This document shows, piece after piece, positions 59,050 to 64,000 of a stretch of DNA of 64,000 bases. A model generated the notes under the pieces. That model did not search any database. It had not been told where the DNA came from and saw nothing but the letters and a program-made list of their open reading frames with translations. Source of the stretch: Stenotrophomonas maltophilia (GTDB lineage: Bacteria > Pseudomonadota > Gammaproteobacteria > Xanthomonadales > Xanthomonadaceae); NCBI GenBank assembly GCA_002387845.1, contig DGLB01000002.1:1-64000 (forward strand), in the 5' to 3' direction. Made by a program: the position numbers and the translations under genes. Numbering within the stretch: the first letter of the stretch is position 1; each line of letters begins with the position of its first letter.

Positions 59050-59336
59050 CGAATGCACCCGCGCCGCAGCGGCGCACAACGTAGCCACACGCCCTGCGTG
59101 TCGAAGGACCCGCAGAGCGCACGAAGGGCGCGCATTATCGATGTCATAAAAATGTCGTTAAACATCACCAATGGAACAATGCGTGACCTTGACCCCTTAT
59201 CGTTCAGCCAAGAGACATGAAGGCGTCCACCGCACATGCGCACCACTGATTTCCACGAAATCGGGCCATCTTGGTACGGATTTGCTGCATCGCAGCAAGT
59301 ACAATGGCGCTCCGTAAAACGATTACATCCCGCCGC
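59050..59336. other. Divergent promoter region
   Basis: 287 bases between the membrane-protein gene and the MFS gene. It contains TTGACCCCTTATC at 59188-59200 resembling one arm of the terminator repeat at 60573-60619. No gene seen. Confidence 0.4.
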
Positions 59337-60554
59337 ATGAGCTTCACCGCCCCTACCCTCGCCGAGCGCCTGACTCCGCGCGAGCGCACCCTGATCCTGT
59401 TGGCCCTGTCCCTGGGCGGCTTCGCCATCGGCACCAGCGAGTTCGCCGCCATGGGCCTGATGCTGGAGATCAGCCGCGGCCTGGGGATTGGTGAAACCCA
59501 GGTGGGGCATCTGATCAGCGCCTACGCCATTGGCGTGGTGGTCGGTGCGCCCGTGCTGGCGTTCGCCGGTGCCGGCTATGCGCGCCGCACCCTGCTGCTG
59601 GGCTTGATGGGGTTCTACGCGGTGGGCAACCTGGCCAGTGCGCTGGCTCCCAACTACACCACCATGCTGCTGGCCCGCTTCGTGGCCGGCCTGCCGCACG
59701 GGGCCTACTTCGGCGTGGCGATGCTGGTAGCGGCGGCGATCAGCCCGCCGGGTCAACGCGGCAAGGCCGTTTCCAAGGTGTTGCTGGGGCTCTCGATCGC
59801 CATCCTGGTGGGCAACCCGCTCACCACCTGGCTCGGACAGCAGCTGAGCTGGCGCACTGCGTTTGCACTGGTCAGCGTGCTGGCCATTGCCACGGTTGCG
59901 ATGATCGCCCGCTACCTCCTGCCGGACCCGGATGAAGTGCGTACCTCGCCGATGCGCGAACTGCGCGCGTTCAACCGCACCCAGGTGTGGATGGCGCTGG
60001 CGATTGGCTCGGTTGGCTTCGCCGGCATGTTCTGTGTCTTTACCTACCTGGCCCCCACCCTGGTGCAGGTGACCGGCGTGCGCGAATCGTGGATGCCGGT
60101 GGCGGTGGGCATCTTCGGCGTCGGCGCGATCATCGGCAATGTCGCCGGCGGCTGGCTGGTGGACAAGTTCCAGTTCCGCGCCGCGCCCATCGTGCTGCTG
60201 TGGTCGGTGGTGGTGCTGATGCTGTTCCCGCTGGCCGCCAATGCCGTGTGGAGCGTGGTGCCGGTGATTGTCGCCGTGGGCACCATGGGTGCCCTGGCCG
60301 CCGTACTGCAGACCCGCCTGATGGACGTGGCCGGCGAGGCCCAAACCCTGGCGGCAGCATCGAACCACGCCGCGTTCAACACCGCCAACGCCCTGGGCCC
60401 GTGGCTGGGCGGCATGGCGATCGGTGCCGGCTTCAGCCCGGCGGTTACCGGCTACGTCGGCGCGGCCACCGCAGTGGGTGGCCTGCTGCTGTGGGGCGTG
60501 GCGCTGCTGGTGGAGCGCCAGGGGCGTGCGCAGGTTGCCTGCGAACAACGCTGA
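59337..60554 (+). CDS. MFS transporter (arabinose-efflux/drug exporter type)
   Basis: 405 residues with 12 membrane helices. Motifs of the YdhP/AraJ subfamily are present: 'GFAIGTSEFAAMGLMLEI', 'YAIGVVVGAPVLAFAGAGYA', 'RFVAGLPHGAYFGVAMLVAA', 'KAVSKVLLGLSIAILVGNPL'. It is a proton-coupled inner-membrane exporter; substrates are unknown. The ATG at 59337 is chosen since the 22 codons ahead of it look non-coding. Confidence 0.88.
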   Translation: MSFTAPTLAERLTPRERTLILLALSLGGFAIGTSEFAAMGLMLEISRGLGIGETQVGHLISAYAIGVVVGAPVLAFAGAGYARRTLLLGLMGFYAVGNLASALAPNYTTMLLARFVAGLPHGAYFGVAMLVAAAISPPGQRGKAVSKVLLGLSIAILVGNPLTTWLGQQLSWRTAFALVSVLAIATVAMIARYLLPDPDEVRTSPMRELRAFNRTQVWMALAIGSVGFAGMFCVFTYLAPTLVQVTGVRESWMPVAVGIFGVGAIIGNVAGGWLVDKFQFRAAPIVLLWSVVVLMLFPLAANAVWSVVPVIVAVGTMGALAAVLQTRLMDVAGEAQTLAAASNHAAFNTANALGPWLGGMAIGAGFSPAVTGYVGAATAVGGLLLWGVALLVERQGRAQVACEQR

Positions 60555-60572
60555 CAAAAGAAATGAAGAAAT

Positions 60573-60619
60573 GGGGTCAGGTGTCGTTACGCCACTCGCG
60601 TATAACGACACCTGACCCC
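60573..60619. terminator. Bidirectional terminator, 17-bp perfect inverted repeat
   Basis: GGGGTCAGGTGTCGTTA and its exact complement flank a 13-base loop; A residues precede and four T follow. It lies between the convergent MFS and TonB-receptor genes and serves both. Confidence 0.8.
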
Positions 60620-60629
60620 TTTTCTGTGG

Positions 60630-63503
60630 CTAGAACTTGATCGACATCCGCGCCCAGTAGAAGCGACCGAGCACGTCATAGGTGGCCACGTCGGTGTTGC
60701 CGTTGCCGCCGTTGTTGGCGTAGTACAGCGGAGCCTGCTTGTTGGTCACGTTGTCCACGCCCAGCTCGAACGCGGTGTGCCAGGGGGCCACGGTGTAGCC
60801 CACCTGCAGATTGTGGTAGACGAACGATCCGATGCGACGGACCACCCCGGCTTCGTCGGTATCGGCTGACAGGCCCTGGTCCAGATCGCTGCTGCCGATC
60901 CGGGTCTTGCCGATGTAGCGGACGCGCCACGAAGCGCTCCAGTCATCCAGGTTCCAGCTCAGGCTGCCCAGCCCGCGCCAGCGCGGGAAGTTGCCGTACG
61001 CATAGGTGTACATGCCGCCGTTGCGGATGGTGACGGTGCTGGGGTCGGTCGTATCCGGAAGTACGTCGTAGCGCTCCAGGTAGGTCCCGTTGAGCCCGGC
61101 GGTGAACCGGCCCCACGGGGTGTCGTGCAGGCGGTAACTCGCATTGAAGTCGACGCCACGCGTCGCCAGCGTGCCCAGATTGACGGTGGGCTCGGCCACA
61201 TAGTTGATGGTGCCGTTGCCGTTGCGGTGGATCAGCGCGCAGAAGGCGCTGGCCGGGTTGGAGTAGCACTGGTTCAGCACGGTCTGGGCGGAGACGCCGG
61301 TGATGGTGTCTTCCAGATCAATGCGCCACCAGTCGGCGCTGATGGACAAGCCTTCCACCCAGCGCGGATCGTAGACGAAGCCGACGCTGTACGACTTGCC
61401 GGTTTCCGGCTTGAGCTGATAACCGGCCACCTCCGCACCCGAGGCCTTGCCCGAGATCTGGCCGTCGGCCTGGTGGTAGCTGCCATCGGTGGGCACATTG
61501 GCACAGGCCACGTCATTGCCACCGGTGTAGCCATTGCAGGGATCGTTGACCGTCGGCGCATCGCCCACCACGCCCGAGTACAGCTCGTTGATGTTGGGCG
61601 CGCGGAATACCTCGGACACGGTGCCCCGCAGCAGCAGGTCCGCCACCGGGCGGTATTCGATGGACAGCTTGCTGTTGGTCTTGCTGCCAACCGAGCTGTA
61701 ATCCGAGAAGCGCGTGCCGATGCTGACGTTGAGCGACTGGATGCCCGGCAGATCCTTCAGCAGCGGGAACAAGGCTTCCGCGTAGGCTTCCTTGACGTCG
61801 AAGCTGCCGCTCAGCTGGGACGCACAGAATTCGATCACGCCGCACAGACCATTTTCGTCGCCGGTCCAGAGCGCGTCGGCCTTGCTGGTGCTCTTTTCCT
61901 CGCGGTAGGACACGCCAACCGCCAGCCCAACCGTGCCGGCCGGCAGTTCGAACAGATCGCCGTTGGCGTTGGCCTCGGCCTGCTTGACGGTGTAGACGCT
62001 GCTGACCACCGGATTGACGATCATCGCCTGCAGCGTGCCCAGGCTGGAGGCGTCGTTGAGGTTGAAGATGTTGAGCGGCGTACAGCCGGCAATCACGTTG
62101 CCGGCACTGCCGCACTTGACCGTGCCGTCGACGTCAAGGAATGACGGACCCACCGCTTGGTTGAACGACGCATAGTCCAGGAAGCCATAGTTGGTGGACG
62201 TCTGCTTCACCCGACCGTAGTTCAGATTGACATCCCACTGCCAGGAGCTGCTGCCGAAGCCTCCACGCAGACCCGGGCTGATCTGGAAGTTGTCGGTCTT
62301 GTACTCGTAGCGGCGGTTGCCGAGCACGGTGGCGCGACTGTTGAGATCGTTGTAGGAGATGCCGGTGGTGCGGTCGGTACCGAAGTTGACCCCGAACGGG
62401 TTGTAGTAGCTGTCGGCGGAGACCAGGAAGTTGTCGCCGTTGGCGAAGATCGGAATCGGCGCGATCACCGAGGCCGACTCGGTTTTGCTGAACCAGGTGT
62501 TGACGTAGGCTTCGATGTTGTCGGTGAAGCGGAAGGTTGCCAACGCGAACACGTTGCTGCGCTCCTGCGGGGTCTGCAGCAGGTTGTAGGGCTGGTAGTT
62601 GTACGAGTCGTTGGCCGCGTTGTAACAGTGGAAATCACCCGCACCGGCGGCACCGGACACGCCGCTGTTCAAGGTCACCCGCGAACACCCGTTGGCGGCC
62701 GCCAGTGCGTCCGAGGCGGCAGAACCGTCATTGAAGTTGATCGACCCGCCCGGCGTGGCCGATGAGCCCTGCTTCACCGCCTCGCCGCTGCTCAGGTACA
62801 GCGCGTCCTTGGAATAGTCACGATCAAGCGCGGAGACCGCGTCGAGGTTGTGGTGGGACACGCCGGCCACGATGCTGCCGCGATCCCACGCCTTACCGCC
62901 GGTCAGCGAGAAGTTGCGGCGGTTGCCGTCACCCTCGCTGCTGGTGCCGAAGTCCGCGGTGAACTGCACACCCTCGAAGCGATCGCGCAGGATGAAGTTG
63001 ACCACGCCGCCGATGGCATCGGAGCCGTAAATGGCAGAAGCACCGTCGCTGAGCACCTCGATGCGCTCGATCATGGTGGCCGGAATCGCGTTGACATCGT
63101 TGTAGGCCAGGCGAACCCCATTGACCAGTACCAGCGTGCGCTTGTCGCCGAGGCCGCGCAGCGAGATGGTCGATGCGCCGGTACCGCCGCCGTTGTTGGT
63201 ATTGGGATTGGTGGAATTGCCCGCGATCGAGGGCAGCTCCTGCAACAGGTCACCCACGGTGGCTTTGCCGGTGGCGGCAATCTGCTCCTGGCTGACCGTG
63301 ACCACCGGGTTGGCGCTTTCAGTATCGACCCGGCGCAGGCGCGAGCCGGTCACCACGATGCTGTCCAGGTTGGTGGTCGCGCCGGTGCCGGCGGCCGGCG
63401 CCTCCTGCGCTGCAGCGGGTGCAGCAGCGGCAAGCAGCAGCACGGCGGCTACGGCAAGCGACAGCGACGACGCATTCGGTGCATGGAACGGGTGGAACGT
63501 CAT
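60630..63503 (-). CDS. TonB-dependent outer-membrane receptor
   Basis: 957 residues: signal peptide (AVAAVLLLAAAAPAAAQ), a plug domain ('DSIVVTGSRLRRVDTESANP', 'GLGDKRTLVLVNGVRLAY', 'IERIEVLSDGASAIYGSDAI') and a 22-strand barrel ending in '...RFYWARMSIKF' with the C-terminal Phe. The plug resembles receptors of the oar/CirA-like group in xanthomonads. It lacks an N-terminal STN signalling extension. Substrate is unknown; the neighbouring partial gene suggests carbohydrate. Confidence 0.93.
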   Translation of the reverse strand: MTFHPFHAPNASSLSLAVAAVLLLAAAAPAAAQEAPAAGTGATTNLDSIVVTGSRLRRVDTESANPVVTVSQEQIAATGKATVGDLLQELPSIAGNSTNPNTNNGGGTGASTISLRGLGDKRTLVLVNGVRLAYNDVNAIPATMIERIEVLSDGASAIYGSDAIGGVVNFILRDRFEGVQFTADFGTSSEGDGNRRNFSLTGGKAWDRGSIVAGVSHHNLDAVSALDRDYSKDALYLSSGEAVKQGSSATPGGSINFNDGSAASDALAAANGCSRVTLNSGVSGAAGAGDFHCYNAANDSYNYQPYNLLQTPQERSNVFALATFRFTDNIEAYVNTWFSKTESASVIAPIPIFANGDNFLVSADSYYNPFGVNFGTDRTTGISYNDLNSRATVLGNRRYEYKTDNFQISPGLRGGFGSSSWQWDVNLNYGRVKQTSTNYGFLDYASFNQAVGPSFLDVDGTVKCGSAGNVIAGCTPLNIFNLNDASSLGTLQAMIVNPVVSSVYTVKQAEANANGDLFELPAGTVGLAVGVSYREEKSTSKADALWTGDENGLCGVIEFCASQLSGSFDVKEAYAEALFPLLKDLPGIQSLNVSIGTRFSDYSSVGSKTNSKLSIEYRPVADLLLRGTVSEVFRAPNINELYSGVVGDAPTVNDPCNGYTGGNDVACANVPTDGSYHQADGQISGKASGAEVAGYQLKPETGKSYSVGFVYDPRWVEGLSISADWWRIDLEDTITGVSAQTVLNQCYSNPASAFCALIHRNGNGTINYVAEPTVNLGTLATRGVDFNASYRLHDTPWGRFTAGLNGTYLERYDVLPDTTDPSTVTIRNGGMYTYAYGNFPRWRGLGSLSWNLDDWSASWRVRYIGKTRIGSSDLDQGLSADTDEAGVVRRIGSFVYHNLQVGYTVAPWHTAFELGVDNVTNKQAPLYYANNGGNGNTDVATYDVLGRFYWARMSIKF

Positions 63504-63731
63504 GGCGAATTTCCTCGGTCATGCGACTGCCGGCATTCGGGGGACAACACGTCCCCGCACCGGCATGCGCCAGTGGATCGGTTCTTTCGGGGTTATGGAC
63601 GGGCGTTCCACGCCCTGCAGATGACTACGTGTTTTTCATCACACGGTCACAATGTGCCGGCCAGCCCGTGCGACGTCTTGACGCTTTTACTGCATCTGGA
63701 TGCGGAATAAGGCATGGCCGCACCCGGTGAT
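63504..63731. promoter_or_regulatory. Upstream region of the TonB receptor
   Basis: 228 bases between the receptor start and the stop of the partial gene upstream; both are on the minus strand. It should contain the receptor promoter. No gene is convincing. Confidence 0.4.
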
Positions 63732-64000
63732 TCACGCCGACACCAGCCAGCCGCCGAACAGCGGGCCGGCGGTGTCGCCATGCTGCGGCTCGAAGCGGAA
63801 CCGCAGCGGCTGGCCACTGCGCGTGAGCGCGTGCGGCAACACGTAGTCATGGTCGACAAAGTCGAGCACCTGCCCGCGCTCGACCTCCACTTCCACCGCC
63901 AGCGTTCCATTCACCAGGATGTTGAAGCGCCCCTTGTCGCTGCCCCAGAAGCGCAGGCGCAGGGCCAGCGGCTGGGTGCTGCCCTGCATCACGAATTCCA
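63732..64000 (-). CDS. C-terminal part of a probable glycoside hydrolase (DUF6805/GH127-like end), cut by window edge
   Basis: The frame stays open to the window end, so only about the last 89 residues are present. 'LALRLRFWGSDKGRFNILVN', 'FVDHDYVLPHAL' and 'GPLFGGWLVSA' resemble the small C-terminal beta domain of GH127-type arabinofuranosidase proteins. The catalytic part is outside the window, so the enzyme class is inference. Its closeness to the TonB receptor suggests a shared carbohydrate-use locus. Confidence 0.55.
   Translation of the reverse strand, partial: EFVMQGSTQPLALRLRFWGSDKGRFNILVNGTLAVEVEVERGQVLDFVDHDYVLPHALTRSGQPLRFRFEPQHGDTAGPLFGGWLVSA

Noticed and set aside
59046..60611. 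521-codon minus-strand frame opposite the MFS gene
   Set aside because: His/Gln/Gly-rich shadow translation; the plus strand encodes a typical 12-helix transporter.

Overview
The window is high-GC chromosomal DNA from a xanthomonad, most likely Stenotrophomonas. The grounds are GTAG-headed palindromic REP elements of the Stenotrophomonas (SMAG) kind, a Xanthomonas-type VirB/VirD4 secretion locus with a VirB7 that carries an extra domain, and the gene content. No search was run, so the genus is inferred from recognised families and repeats.

Left part (1-5.6 kb): tRNA-Glu, an SRAP peptidase and a single-domain response regulator precede tRNA-Leu(CAA). A 30-bp direct repeat of the tRNA-Leu 3' end at 3281-3310 marks a probable 1.5-kb integrated element holding REP palindromes and one unknown gene. 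A decayed gene, an unknown two-gene unit and an AraC-family regulator follow.

Housekeeping and signalling (6-34 kb): a cytoplasmic double-PAS chemoreceptor, a four-PAS diguanylate cyclase, Tex, a pssA-phaE-phaC-DUF5329 operon joined by ATGA overlaps, a Nudix hydrolase, DUF1249, divergent ppsR/ppsA, MscS, EcsC, oligoribonuclease, mntR-tadA, and a four-gene signalling operon (hybrid kinase with three receiver domains, CheR, CheB, receiver-kinase). The last is divergent from a response regulator and a GAF/degenerate-GGDEF/EAL protein.

Type IV secretion locus (35-58 kb, nearly all minus strand): transcription runs virD4, virB7-8-9-10-11-1-2-3-4-5-6, which is a complete set. Downstream of virB6 lies an accessory stretch: four intact secreted cysteine-rich DUF4189-like paralogues plus one pseudogene copy, a lipoprotein gene overlapping a lipase effector gene with a C-terminal XVIPCD-like signal, a longer DUF4189-like protein, a divergent smaller one on the plus strand, and then a second, diverged virB5-virB6 pair. 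This duplicated channel module bracketing a paralogue array beside an effector/immunity pair is the most interesting part of the window. Bacterial-killing T4SS loci of this family export effectors with XVIPCD signals and protect the producer with periplasmic lipoproteins, so the arrangement suggests a growing toxin/immunity or accessory-channel island.

Right end (58-64 kb): a small VirD4-linked gene, a multi-pass membrane protein, an MFS exporter, a large TonB-dependent receptor and the C-terminal end of a probable carbohydrate-active enzyme cut by the window edge.
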